Assembly (NCBI GenBank): GCA_945965395.1
Contig: CAMFND010000150.1
Span: 16,083-80,082 of the forward strand
Length of the DNA: 64,000 nt
Source: an uncultured Bacteroides sp.
GTDB lineage: Bacteria; Bacteroidota; Bacteroidia; Bacteroidales; Bacteroidaceae
Reading direction: 5' to 3'
The notes below the pieces were generated by a model. That model was not told where the DNA came from, ran no database searches, and saw only the letters and a list, made by a program, of their open reading frames with translations. This document shows positions 40,537 through 50,100 of the stretch, one piece after another. The first letter of the stretch is position 1. The number at the start of each line of letters is the position of its first letter. The position numbers were made by a program, and so were the translations under genes.

Positions 40537-43530
40537 TTATTCTGCTTCACCAGCCTGTTTCGGTATCTTATGACCCATTGTCAGGTAAGCTACCGGAGCA
40601 GCTACGAACAATGAAGACAATGTACCGATTACTACACCCAGAATCATAGCGAATGCGAAGCTGCGGATGCTGTCACCACCAAGGATGAAGATACTCAGCA
40701 ACACAATCAATGTACTCAAAGAAGTGTTGATGGTACGGGCCAGAGTCGTGTTCAACGAATCATTGAACAGTTGCGTACGGTCGCGTTTCGGATACAAACC
40801 GATGAACTCACGTACACGGTCGAAGATTACCACCTTATCGTTGATAGAGTAACCGATTGCAGTCAAGATAGCACCAATGAATGTCTGGTCAATTTCCAAA
40901 GAGAACGGCATCCATCCATAGCACAAAGAGTATGCACCGATAATTAATACGGTATCCACCATCAATGCTACTGTAGCACCAATACTGAAGGCGATGTTGC
41001 TGAAACGAATCAAGATATACAGACCGATAGCAATCAAGGCCAATACAACTGACCATACAGCTGAAGTCTTAATATCGTCGGCGATGCTAGGACCTACCTT
41101 CTGAGAACTGATGATAGAACCTCCGGCACGATTATCACGGTCGATAAAGATTTCCAGTGTAGTACCTTCACCCAACAAATTACCTTCCTTCAATGCATTG
41201 TAAAGGAACTCTTCAATTTCTGCATCGATTGTAGGAGAATCTTCGTTGATACGGTAGTTGGTAGTCACACGGATTGTCTTACCGTCTGTACCCAAAGCAA
41301 TAGCCTGTACGTTTGCATCACCCACTTTCGGCTGCAGCAAGCTACGTACAGTTTCCGGCTGTACAACCTGTTCGAACTGAACCACGAAGTTACGTCCACC
41401 GGTGAAGTCGATACTCTGTGCAAGACCACGTACAAAGAATGAAATGATACATACTACAATGATAACTCCCCAGATAGTGAACGAACGTTTCGTAATACCC
41501 ATGAAGTTATAGTGTACATTCTGCATCAGATTCTTTGAAATACCTGTAGTGAATTTCAGGTTCAACCACTTGTCTTTGTTCATGAAGTGCTCGTAAACCA
41601 GACGAGTCAAGAATACAGCTGAGAAGAATGAGCAGAGGATACCAATAATCAAGGTAGTGGCAAAACCACGGATCGGACCAGTACCAAAGTTGAACAGGAT
41701 GATACCTGTAATGATAGAAGTCAAGTTAGAGTCGAAGATGGCAGAGAATGCGTTCTTGTAACCTTCAGCCAATGCCTGTTTAGTTCCCTTACCAGCACGG
41801 AGCTCTTCTTTCGTACGTTCGTAAATCAATACGTTGGCATCCACTGCCATACCCAGTGACAATACCATACCGGCGATACCAGACATGGTCAATGCAGCCT
41901 GGAATGAAGAAAGGATACCCAGTGTGAAGAAGAAGTTGATAAACAACGCACCGTTAGCCACCATACCCGGAATGAATCCGTACATCGCACACATATAAAT
42001 CATCAGGACAATCAAAGCCACGATGAAAGATACGATACCCTGGTTGATGGATTCTTGTCCCAGAGACGGACCTACAATGTCTTCCTGTACGATACGTGCA
42101 GGAGCCGGCATCTTACCAGACTTCAATACGTTAGCCAAGTCTTTTGTCTGCTCTGGAGTAAAGTTACCTGTAATTTCAGAATGTCCTCCAGCAATTTCAC
42201 CGTTAGAGCGTGGTGCACTATATACATATCCATCCAATACGATAGCAATTTCACGACCTTCATTCTTTTTGGTCAATTGCGCCCAACGGCGAGCACCTTC
42301 CGTATTCATAGCCATCGTTACACAAGGTTTGTTATACTGGTCATATGAATCACGTGCATCTGTAACAACATCTCCTTCTAACGGTGCACGACCATTACGT
42401 TGAGTAGATTTAATAGCATACAATTCAAAAATACGTCCGCTCTTATCCAAATCAGAGGCTCTTACGCCCCACATCAGTTTCAAGTCGCGAGGCATTATTT
42501 CCTTCACTGCTTTCATGTTCAGGATACGGTTTACGTCAGCAGTATCCTTATAGTCAGCGTAACCTACAATACAGCCTACACCGCTCTGATTCAGCTGCAG
42601 TACAGCCAGCAACGGATGTTCTTTCTTCAGTTCTTCAATATTTGTGTTAGAAGCAGTAGCAGTTTCACCCTTCAATGCAGCAGCCAGACTGTCTTTTGCA
42701 GATACAGCAGAAGCCTCAGCTACAGCAGTTGTATCAGCTTCTACCATTGCAGAATCAGCAGGAGCATCTGCATTCAGCAGGCCACGTGCGCGGTTATCAG
42801 CAGAAGCCAATACCGGAACGATGTCTTTTGCTTCAAATGTTTCCCAGAATTCCAGGTTAGCAGAACCTTGTAAAAGTTTTCTCACACGTTCCGGTTCCTT
42901 GATACCCGGCAATTCTACCATGATACGGCCCATTTTGCCTTCCAGTGTCTGGATGTTCGGCTGAGCTACACCAAAACGGTCAATACGTGTACGCAAAACA
43001 TTGAACGAGTTATCGACAGCAGCACTCACCTCTTCACGTAATACCTTTTCTACTTCAGCGTCAGTACTACGAGTATTTACTTTATCCTTCAACTGCTGAG
43101 TTGCAAACAGTTCGGCAAGTTTGCCTTCCGGTGCCAGTTTCTTGTATTCTCTGATAAACAGAGCGATAAAGTCTTCCTGACTGTTAATTTGCAATTTTGC
43201 AGCTTCCGCTACAGCTTTATTGAAAGCTTCATCCGGTTTGTTGTCGGCCAACGCCTTCACTACATCTGGTACAGAAACTTCCAGAATGACGTTCATACCA
43301 CCTTTCAGGTCCAAACCCAACCCGATTTCCATCTCACGGCATTGTTTCAGCGTGTAAATCCCCAACCACACCTTCTGATTCTGTATGGAATCCAGGTAAT
43401 GTGCCGAACCTTTCGGGTCCTCAGCCGCCTTGTTCATCTGATAACGTGTAACGAATGAGAACGAAAGATAAAAAGCACACGCAAGGGTCAGTAATACCGC
43501 AAAAACCTTTACAAATCCTTTGTTTTGCAT
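40537..43530 (-). CDS. secDF: fused protein translocase subunit SecDF
   Basis: 997 aa joining SecD and SecF, which use the proton gradient to pull exported proteins through SecYEG. SecD part: helix 1, GLGLDLKGGMNVILEV, the large periplasmic P1 domain, then five helices (GMAVDANVLIYERTKEEL). SecF part starts near residue 665 with its own SIDFTGGRNFVVQF and GYSINDKVVIFDRVRE motifs. Within P1, residues ~245-300 are an Ala/Ser/Thr/Asp-rich low-complexity stretch (ADSAMVEADTTAVAEASAVS), absent from E. coli SecD as I know it. Monocistronic, with its own promoter and terminator. Confidence 0.95.
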   Translation of the reverse strand: MQNKGFVKVFAVLLTLACAFYLSFSFVTRYQMNKAAEDPKGSAHYLDSIQNQKVWLGIYTLKQCREMEIGLGLDLKGGMNVILEVSVPDVVKALADNKPDEAFNKAVAEAAKLQINSQEDFIALFIREYKKLAPEGKLAELFATQQLKDKVNTRSTDAEVEKVLREEVSAAVDNSFNVLRTRIDRFGVAQPNIQTLEGKMGRIMVELPGIKEPERVRKLLQGSANLEFWETFEAKDIVPVLASADNRARGLLNADAPADSAMVEADTTAVAEASAVSAKDSLAAALKGETATASNTNIEELKKEHPLLAVLQLNQSGVGCIVGYADYKDTADVNRILNMKAVKEIMPRDLKLMWGVRASDLDKSGRIFELYAIKSTQRNGRAPLEGDVVTDARDSYDQYNKPCVTMAMNTEGARRWAQLTKKNEGREIAIVLDGYVYSAPRSNGEIAGGHSEITGNFTPEQTKDLANVLKSGKMPAPARIVQEDIVGPSLGQESINQGIVSFIVALIVLMIYMCAMYGFIPGMVANGALFINFFFTLGILSSFQAALTMSGIAGMVLSLGMAVDANVLIYERTKEELRAGKGTKQALAEGYKNAFSAIFDSNLTSIITGIILFNFGTGPIRGFATTLIIGILCSFFSAVFLTRLVYEHFMNKDKWLNLKFTTGISKNLMQNVHYNFMGITKRSFTIWGVIIVVCIISFFVRGLAQSIDFTGGRNFVVQFEQVVQPETVRSLLQPKVGDANVQAIALGTDGKTIRVTTNYRINEDSPTIDAEIEEFLYNALKEGNLLGEGTTLEIFIDRDNRAGGSIISSQKVGPSIADDIKTSAVWSVVLALIAIGLYILIRFSNIAFSIGATVALMVDTVLIIGAYSLCYGWMPFSLEIDQTFIGAILTAIGYSINDKVVIFDRVREFIGLYPKRDRTQLFNDSLNTTLARTINTSLSTLIVLLSIFILGGDSIRSFAFAMILGVVIGTLSSLFVAAPVAYLTMGHKIPKQAGEAE

Positions 43531-43585
43531 GTTACTTTAATTTATTATATTTACTTTTAAAATTTGATACGCTTATTCAAGGTTG

Positions 43586-43593
43586 CAAATATA
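43586..43593 (-). promoter_or_regulatory. secDF promoter, -7 box
   Basis: Minus-strand TATATTTG, an exact consensus match, 55 bp upstream of the ATG. Confidence 0.6.
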
Positions 43594-43654
43594 GTTTTTT
43601 TTTCATTTATATGCGGAAAGGATTGTAAATATTTAAGGCTTAGAGCCTAAAAAA

Positions 43655-43690
43655 GGGAGTACAGCTTGCAAAAAATGAAGCCATACTCCC
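43655..43690 (-). terminator. terminator of the dapB-to-M3-peptidase operon
   Basis: GGGAGTA (43655-43661) pairs with TACTCCC (43684-43690) with an inner GCTT/AAGC stem; on the minus strand it is followed by TTTTTT (43649-43654). Confidence 0.85.
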
Positions 43691-43736
43691 TCTTTCAGTT
43701 ATACTCTGTACAGATTTTTCCTACTATCCGGACATT

Positions 43737-45830
43737 TTATTTCAATCCGCGAGTCTTCAGCAACGCATCCAAACCGGGTTCTGCCCCACGGAAGGTTACA
43801 TACAGTTTCATCGGGTCGTCTGAACCACCTTTTTCCAGAATGTTCTTACGGAAAGAAGTTGCGGTAGCCTGGTCGAACAAGCCATGTTCCTTAAACGCTT
43901 CAAAGGCATCTGTATCCAGACGTTCAGCCCAGATATAGCTATAATAACCAGCTGCATAACCACCCATAATGTGGTTGAAGTAAGTAGAACGATAACGAGG
44001 CGCAATCTGCGGAATCAGCCCTAATTTATCCATCAGCTGTTTTTCAAACTGAAGTACGTCGAATCCTTCCATCGTAGTCAGACAGTGCATTTCCATATCC
44101 AAAATGGCAGCAGCCAACAGTTCTGTAGTCATAAAACCCTGGTTGAACAATGCCTGATTTTCAATCTTGGCAATCAGAGAATCAGGAATAGCCTCACGAG
44201 TCTGGTAATGCTTGGCATACATTTTCAGCACTTCGGGTTCTACCGCCCAATGTTCCATAATCTGTGAAGGAAGTTCCACAAAATCCTGAGCCACAGACGT
44301 ACCAGACACACCTTTATATTTACACTGAGTCAGCAATCCGTGCAATGCATGTCCGAACTCATGATACATGGTGCGTGCCTCATCAATTGTCAGCAAGGAA
44401 GGAAGGTCACCAGCCGGTTTGGTAAAGCTGGCCACATTATAAATCAACGGACGAACCCCTTCCTGCTGTTCACGGAAGTTACTCATCCAAGCACCGCTCC
44501 GTTTGCTGGCACGAGGCATGTAGTCACTATAGAACACGCCCAACAGTGAACCGTCTGCATCCTTCACAATGTAAGTCTTCACATCCTTATTATATACAGA
44601 AATAGAATCACAAGGAGTCAAGGTAATGCCATACAGCTTGTTGACTACCGTACACAGTCCATCGTGCACATCTTCCTGACTGAAATAAGGCTTGATGGCA
44701 TCCTCATTCAAATCATATTTTTTCTGGCGAAGCTTTTCTGCATAATACCACCAGTCCCATGCTTCCAGTTTTTCACTTTTTCCTTCACGGTCCATGATTT
44801 TCTGCAACTCAGCAGCTTCTGCTTTGGCATTCTTGATAGAATATTCCCACAAGCCATACAGCAGGTCAAGTGCATTCTTCGGGTTCTTCGCCATGTTGTC
44901 GGCCAACTGATACTCTGCGAAATTGTTGAATCCCATCAGCTGTGCCTTTTCCAGACGAAGAGCAAGCACCTTTTTCAGCACTTCCTTGTTGTCATTGGCA
45001 TTGCCACGGTTACCCAGACTGGTATATGCCTGATAGATATTCTTTCTCAGTTCACGGTTCTGAGCATACTGGAGCAACGGAGTACGGCTGGATTCCTGCA
45101 AGGTAAATACCCATTTACCGTCTTTTCCGTGCGCCTTGGCTTCCTGCGCAGCTCCCGCAATGACCGCATCCGGCAGACCAGCCAAATCTTCTTTCTTATC
45201 TACCACCAGCAGATAATCGTTGTTGTCGGCCAATACATGATTACCGAACTCAATGGTCAGTGTAGAAAGCTGTTTGTTGATTTCACGCAGACGTTCCTGT
45301 TTCTGGGCATCCAGTCCTGCACCAGAGCGAACAAATTCTTTATAATATTTATCCAGCAAATAATGCTGCTCGGTGGTCAGCTGAATCTTTCCAGCCTCTT
45401 CCTGAGCATGAACGGCAGCCACTCTCTTATACAGTTCCTGATTCAGGAAAATATTATCACTATGCTCAGACAGCATCGGAGCAATCTTTGCTTCCAGCGC
45501 CATCATTTCGTCATTGGTATCAGCTTCAGTTAAGGCAAAGAACACTCCGCTCACACGAGCCAGAATCTCCCCGCTATTATCCAATGCCACAATCGTATTT
45601 TCAAAACTCGGTTCCTCCGGATTCTCTACAATGGCCTTGATTTCCTCATTCTGCTGCTTAATACCTTTCAAGAAAGCCGGTTCATAATGCTCCACCTTAA
45701 TACGGTCAAAGTCAGGTGTTCCATAAGGGGTTTCAAACTCAGACAGGAACGGATTGTCCGTGTCTGCCGCCTGCTGACCGCAGGCACATACCATACAACT
45801 CATAGCTGCTGCAAAAATTAAATTCTTCAT
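43737..45830 (-). CDS. M3 family zinc metallopeptidase, peptidyl-dipeptidase Dcp-like lipoprotein
   Basis: 697 aa. Signal peptide with lipobox MVCAC near residue 17, so it is lipid-anchored, probably periplasmic. Helical N-terminal domain, then the zinc site HEFGHALHG near residue 490 and the downstream glutamate in the helix containing YKGVSGTSVAQDFVELPSQ. This is the thimet-oligopeptidase/Dcp fold, cutting dipeptides from short peptides. Last gene of the operon, 18 bp after the EEP-family gene, with a strong terminator. Confidence 0.92.
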   Translation of the reverse strand: MKNLIFAAAMSCMVCACGQQAADTDNPFLSEFETPYGTPDFDRIKVEHYEPAFLKGIKQQNEEIKAIVENPEEPSFENTIVALDNSGEILARVSGVFFALTEADTNDEMMALEAKIAPMLSEHSDNIFLNQELYKRVAAVHAQEEAGKIQLTTEQHYLLDKYYKEFVRSGAGLDAQKQERLREINKQLSTLTIEFGNHVLADNNDYLLVVDKKEDLAGLPDAVIAGAAQEAKAHGKDGKWVFTLQESSRTPLLQYAQNRELRKNIYQAYTSLGNRGNANDNKEVLKKVLALRLEKAQLMGFNNFAEYQLADNMAKNPKNALDLLYGLWEYSIKNAKAEAAELQKIMDREGKSEKLEAWDWWYYAEKLRQKKYDLNEDAIKPYFSQEDVHDGLCTVVNKLYGITLTPCDSISVYNKDVKTYIVKDADGSLLGVFYSDYMPRASKRSGAWMSNFREQQEGVRPLIYNVASFTKPAGDLPSLLTIDEARTMYHEFGHALHGLLTQCKYKGVSGTSVAQDFVELPSQIMEHWAVEPEVLKMYAKHYQTREAIPDSLIAKIENQALFNQGFMTTELLAAAILDMEMHCLTTMEGFDVLQFEKQLMDKLGLIPQIAPRYRSTYFNHIMGGYAAGYYSYIWAERLDTDAFEAFKEHGLFDQATATSFRKNILEKGGSDDPMKLYVTFRGAEPGLDALLKTRGLK

Positions 45831-45848
45831 CTTCTATTTATTATCAGG

Positions 45849-46907
45849 TTATAACTTCTCTACCAAACACCACAACGGATAGTGGTCGGATGCCGAAATG
45901 GAGTTGTCCACACGGCATTTCAATACTTTAAATCCTTTGTTCACAAATAAATGGTCAATGCGGAAATACAGAAAATTCCGGTTATACGAGAATCCCGGTC
46001 CCCAGCCGGCTTCACGATAAGCATCTGTCAATCCTTTTCCGATGGTGTGATGCGCATACGAAATAGGAGAATCATTGAAATCACCGCACACCAACAAATA
46101 CTTGCCCGACTGCCGGGAGATAGCCTGTGCCACCGAATCCGCCTGCGGTCCACGGATAGCCACGGCATCAGCCAATTTATGCAGCAGGTATTTGCTGTCC
46201 GATTTCACGTTCTGTTCTTCAGGCGATTTCAGCAATCCCTCGTACACTTCCTTATCATGCGCATCCAGCTTATTCGATTCGAGATGATTGCATATCAACG
46301 TCAGTGTATCCCCTTTTATGTTTAGACGAAGCAGAAAGCTGGCATTACTTCCACTTTCATAAGGAATCGGTTCTACCGAAAGAATCGGGAAACGTGACAA
46401 ACAGGCCATCCCATTTCCGTTAGACGCTTTCAGCAACCGTCTGTAAGGATACATGGGAAAAGCCTTCCTGGTCTTTCGGGCATCCCAGTGATATTCCTGC
46501 AGGCAAACCACGTCTGCATCACTTTCCTGAATATAATGTTGCACGGGACGAGATTCATCTTCCGTATCTCCGTACATATTCATGACGTTATAGGTCAGAA
46601 ATTTCAGTACCTCCCCGTCCGTAGGTTCTTCCCCTCCTCCAAACGGAGTATACGTCGCGACTGCCCCTCCTCCAGCCAGTAAAAGCAGTAAAGGAAGGCA
46701 CATAAACTTCCATCCATGAAACAGCCCCACTACTGCAAGAACAATCAAAGCCAACAAGAAAAAGGGAAAAAACAACCCCGCACAGGCCAGCACCGGATGA
46801 GCCACCGGCGATACAAGCGGACTGTAAGCACAGCACAAAAATCCGGTCCCGACAATCAGGTTTCCTAAAATAAAGACTCCTCTAAACGTATGTTTCCAAA
46901 TACTCAT
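45849..46907 (-). CDS. endonuclease/exonuclease/phosphatase-family membrane protein
   Basis: 352 aa. Three N-terminal hydrophobic segments (about residues 10-85) precede a soluble EEP domain: LTYNVMNMYG, catalytic Glu in VVCLQEYHW, CGDFNDSPISY and SDHYPLW. Family members hydrolyse phosphodiester bonds in nucleic acids, phospholipids or phosphoinositides; the membrane anchoring suggests an envelope substrate. Its start overlaps the upstream rhomboid stop by 4 bp (ATGA). Confidence 0.85.
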   Translation of the reverse strand: MSIWKHTFRGVFILGNLIVGTGFLCCAYSPLVSPVAHPVLACAGLFFPFFLLALIVLAVVGLFHGWKFMCLPLLLLLAGGGAVATYTPFGGGEEPTDGEVLKFLTYNVMNMYGDTEDESRPVQHYIQESDADVVCLQEYHWDARKTRKAFPMYPYRRLLKASNGNGMACLSRFPILSVEPIPYESGSNASFLLRLNIKGDTLTLICNHLESNKLDAHDKEVYEGLLKSPEEQNVKSDSKYLLHKLADAVAIRGPQADSVAQAISRQSGKYLLVCGDFNDSPISYAHHTIGKGLTDAYREAGWGPGFSYNRNFLYFRIDHLFVNKGFKVLKCRVDNSISASDHYPLWCLVEKL

Positions 46908-47797
46908 TTCTTACTTGCATCAAATAAGCTTTTCTTCTCGTCATCCGTCAGACTGTTATAGCCCGACTTACGCAGTTTGTCCAGAATCCGGTCAATTTCT
47001 GCCTCACGTTCCTTTTTCCGGGCATTGTATTCATAATCCGCCTGGCGTCCTCCGTAGTGCACCTTCATCTTGGGTTTACGCCTCACCGGACGTCCCAAGC
47101 CTGCAAACCAGTCGCACACCAGGTTTATCCATTTTGTGGCATCGTGGCCGCTCTGCAATCCTGCCGCAAACCACCATCCGGCCAGTGCTCCACCCAGATG
47201 TGCAATGTGCCCACCTGCATTCTCAGAAGTCATGAACAGCAAATCGAGTGCCACCATAAACAGAGCCACATATTTCAGACGCACCGTACCGATAAACAGG
47301 AACTGTACCGGATAATTCGGTTCACGTACACTTACCGCCACCACAATGGCCAACACAGAAGCCGAAGCACCCAACAAATAGGAAGAATACACGGCATCCT
47401 GAAAATAAGGAAACACATTATATGCCAGCATATAAAGCAATCCGCCGCAAATACCTCCCAGAAAATAAAGTCCACGCAAGTGCTTCGACGAGAAAAAAGC
47501 CAGAAACAGACGACCGAACCAGAACAGCCACAGCATATTAAACAAGATGTGCAGCACACCGGCATGCATGAACATGTAAGTAATCAGGGTCCAGGGCCTA
47601 CGGATAAAGACCTCCGTCCATGCCGGCAGTTCCAGATAGTTCATCCATGGTGAAGAAGGCACATTGAACAAAGTCAGAAAAATCTGCACCAGTGTCACTG
47701 CCAGAAACACCGCTACGTTCACATACACCAGACGCAGCACAATGTCTCCCTGCTGGAACTTTCTTTTCAAATCAGTAATAAATCCGTCCGCCGCCAT
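46904..47797 (-). CDS. rhomboid-family intramembrane serine protease
   Basis: 297 aa from ATG 47797, preceded by GGAGAAAG, a good ribosome-binding site; the track start at 47818 is a TTG. Six or more helices with FMHAGVLHILFNMLW (HxxxxHxxxN), the active-site serine in LLGASAS, and the catalytic His in IAHLGGALAG. GASA replaces the usual GxSG. A basic, Lys/Arg/Glu-rich C-terminal tail of ~70 residues (PVRRKPKMKVHYGGRQ) extends into the cytoplasm. It overlaps the previous rhomboid gene by 26 bp. Confidence 0.88.
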   Translation of the reverse strand: MAADGFITDLKRKFQQGDIVLRLVYVNVAVFLAVTLVQIFLTLFNVPSSPWMNYLELPAWTEVFIRRPWTLITYMFMHAGVLHILFNMLWLFWFGRLFLAFFSSKHLRGLYFLGGICGGLLYMLAYNVFPYFQDAVYSSYLLGASASVLAIVVAVSVREPNYPVQFLFIGTVRLKYVALFMVALDLLFMTSENAGGHIAHLGGALAGWWFAAGLQSGHDATKWINLVCDWFAGLGRPVRRKPKMKVHYGGRQADYEYNARKKEREAEIDRILDKLRKSGYNSLTDDEKKSLFDASKK

Positions 47798-48446
47798 TTT
47801 TCTTTCTCCAATAAACAATCAGTATCAAGCCGAACAACATACCTCCCAAGTGAGCGAAATGGGCTACTCCATCGTTGCTTCCCAATCCTAAAAGCAACTC
47901 CAGCACCGCATATCCAATCACAAAATACTTCGCCTTGATAGGCACTGGTATCGGGAATACAAACATCTGACTGTTGGGAAACAACATACCAAATGCCAGC
48001 AAAATGCCATACACCGCTCCCGAAGCACCTACGGTAGTCAGCTGGTTCAGGAACGCATCCATAGGAATGATACCCAGTCCCGTATTGACCGAATCGTAAT
48101 TAGACCATACCGCCAGATACTCCACATACTGCACCAACTCTTGAATCAGGCCGGCACCAATACCACAAATCAGGTAATACGTCAGGAAGCGTTTAGGTCC
48201 CCACACCTGTTCCAGCACCCGTCCGAACATCCATACCGCAAACATATTGAAGAAGATATGCGAGAAATTGGCATGCATGAACATGTAAGTGATAAGCTGC
48301 CCCAGGTTAAAATCCGAAGCCAGGAAAAAGTGAAGACCCAGCATATTTTCTATATCCACTCCGTATTTCCGGGCCACAAACATCCCGAAGAAACAGAGCA
48401 CATTGATAATAAGCAGGTTTTTCGTTACTGTTGGAAGATTATTCAT
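47772..48446 (-). CDS. rhomboid-family intramembrane serine protease
   Basis: 224 aa, compact six-helix form. FMHANFSHIFFNMFAVWMFG carries the TM2 histidine and asparagine, GASGAVYG the active serine, and FAHLGGMLFG the catalytic histidine. All dyad residues are present, so an active protease is expected. It cuts substrates within the membrane; the substrate is unknown. Partner of the overlapping larger rhomboid gene downstream. Confidence 0.92.
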   Translation of the reverse strand: MNNLPTVTKNLLIINVLCFFGMFVARKYGVDIENMLGLHFFLASDFNLGQLITYMFMHANFSHIFFNMFAVWMFGRVLEQVWGPKRFLTYYLICGIGAGLIQELVQYVEYLAVWSNYDSVNTGLGIIPMDAFLNQLTTVGASGAVYGILLAFGMLFPNSQMFVFPIPVPIKAKYFVIGYAVLELLLGLGSNDGVAHFAHLGGMLFGLILIVYWRKKNGGGRIYY

Positions 48447-48512
48447 ATTGTTAAATCATTGATTCAGTTACAAATGTACAACATAAAATCGGGTTTGAAG
48501 GAATATGTATCC

Positions 48513-49163
48513 TTAAATTTCATTGAACGCACGCACCGAGTCACGCAGCACCAGCAAGCTTTCCGGTCCCATATTGAACAGCAGGTCAATCACACTGAGA
48601 TTAGGCAGAAAACCCAGCTTCTGGTCAAACACCTGATAATAAGGTTTGGGAAAGAATGCCTTGTCCGCCTCCCGATAATCCCGTTTGGGATGAATCAGCT
48701 CCCGGAAATCATCGGCACATTCCACCTCCGGCATGTATTCCTCGGTAGGTATCAGGCGAGGCTCCATGTCTATCTGCCGGCACACCCACTCACACAGTTC
48801 CAGGTTAAAGTCAAACAGAAATTCATATTTCTGCTCAAAGAACCGATGAAACTCATCCGCATAGTAATCAAAAAAAGGACTATGCTTGTAAGCGGCTACA
48901 AACGCATTCCAGTGCACATGCCGCCAGTTGCCATGGTCTGAAATACGTACATCCTTCATCACACACTTCAGGTCGTCACTCTTTTCCGTCGGAATGGTCA
49001 GTGCCAACGGCCCGTCGGCCGATGCAATCACACACCGGTTGCGGTAAGTCTGCTTCATATAATGGTCATAACGCTCCACATGCACCGAAGGATAAGCAAA
49101 AAGTTTGGTATAATATTCTACGGGAGCCAGATAGGCCGACCCCAAAATCACTTCATTCTTCAT
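48513..49163 (-). CDS. WbqC family protein
   Basis: 216 aa soluble protein. VILGSAYLAPVEYYTKLFAYP at the N-terminus, the YRNRCVIASADGPLALTIP block and the HWNAFVAAYKHSPFFDYY motif are diagnostic for WbqC-like proteins, first named from O-antigen loci and proposed to act in amino-sugar or glycan biosynthesis. The reaction is not established. It sits between the signal-peptidase paralogue (16 bp upstream) and the rhomboid pair. Confidence 0.88.
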   Translation of the reverse strand: MKNEVILGSAYLAPVEYYTKLFAYPSVHVERYDHYMKQTYRNRCVIASADGPLALTIPTEKSDDLKCVMKDVRISDHGNWRHVHWNAFVAAYKHSPFFDYYADEFHRFFEQKYEFLFDFNLELCEWVCRQIDMEPRLIPTEEYMPEVECADDFRELIHPKRDYREADKAFFPKPYYQVFDQKLGFLPNLSVIDLLFNMGPESLLVLRDSVRAFNEI

Positions 49164-49179
49164 TCTTTCTTAGTTTATG

Positions 49180-50097
49180 TCATTGCACCCGCTGCCAGAA
49201 GCGCCCCTTCCGCGAAGAGTACCAGATGCGCCAGGCCTTCCCTATCAGGTGGTCCTCCGGCACGAACCCGAACAAGCGGGAATCACAAATATTCACCGGG
49301 TCATTGGAAGCCACCCAGTAATAATCCTTGCCAAACGTATAAGCCTCCACGGGCTTTCCCTTCACATACAACGTATCGTGACGAACCTCTGCAGGCTGGT
49401 GTTCATGCACCACAATCGTATTGCAGAGCAAGGTCACATTCCAGGGATACACCTTCACCGGAACACCTTTTGCCGGAATCACATACGGATGCACTTCCGT
49501 TTGGTTCTTTTCATCCAGCGGCACAAGCGGAATCCGCCCCTCCAGTTTCTGCGAAATCAAGTAATATTCATATTGGCTGAAACTCCGTATATATCCCCCG
49601 TCGGAAGTATATCCGGCCAGCGTATTTCCTTTGATGCCCAGCACCGACAGCACGGCCAGCATCAAGTCTTCTGAGGATACCGGATAAGCATACAGCGATT
49701 TGGCGTCCGGACTGAGCACCTCTCCGCCTACCCAGTTCAGGTCGGCATCCAGCATCAGCGTATCTCCCGGCGTACCGATGCAGCGGCTGATGAACAGCTC
49801 TCTCCACTCTATTCCTTTCTCCACCTGCTGGGGATGAGGGTTATTGAACAAGAGAATATCCCCCTTCTCCGCACGCGAAGATGCCAGCCGATGATAGCCG
49901 AAAAGCGAACAAAAAGGCAAACGCAGCCCGTAGCTCCACTTGTTGACCAGAATCCGTTCTCCCTGATAAAGAGAATTTTCCATCCCGGAAGAAGGAATTA
50001 CACAAGTCGTCACAAGCAGGGTCCGCACCAGCCATACGGTCAACACCGTCAGGCCGGCCGCTCTCAACCACCACCATCCGGACTTTCCTTTGTTCAT
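49180..50097 (-). CDS. degenerate signal-peptidase-I-like protein (pseudoprotease)
   Basis: 305 aa with the S26 fold and an N-terminal helix, but key residues are missing. Box B reads IPSSGMENSL where E. coli LepB has IPSGSMMPTL, so Gly replaces the nucleophile Ser90. Box D reads FISRCIGTPGD where LepB has YIKRAVGLPGD, so Ser replaces the general-base Lys145. Box E reads ASNDPVNICDSR instead of GDNRDNSADSR. I checked both codons (GGG and AGC on the coding strand). The upstream intact paralogue ends 3 bp before it. An adjacent Ser could in theory substitute, but an inactive partner or regulator is more likely. The reading frame is intact. Confidence 0.85.
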   Translation of the reverse strand: MNKGKSGWWWLRAAGLTVLTVWLVRTLLVTTCVIPSSGMENSLYQGERILVNKWSYGLRLPFCSLFGYHRLASSRAEKGDILLFNNPHPQQVEKGIEWRELFISRCIGTPGDTLMLDADLNWVGGEVLSPDAKSLYAYPVSSEDLMLAVLSVLGIKGNTLAGYTSDGGYIRSFSQYEYYLISQKLEGRIPLVPLDEKNQTEVHPYVIPAKGVPVKVYPWNVTLLCNTIVVHEHQPAEVRHDTLYVKGKPVEAYTFGKDYYWVASNDPVNICDSRLFGFVPEDHLIGKAWRIWYSSRKGRFWQRVQ

Positions 50098-50100
50098 AGA

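Noticed and set aside
47057-47653. 198-aa plus-strand ORF
   Set aside because: Antisense shadow of the rhomboid gene; low-complexity His/Gln-rich translation.
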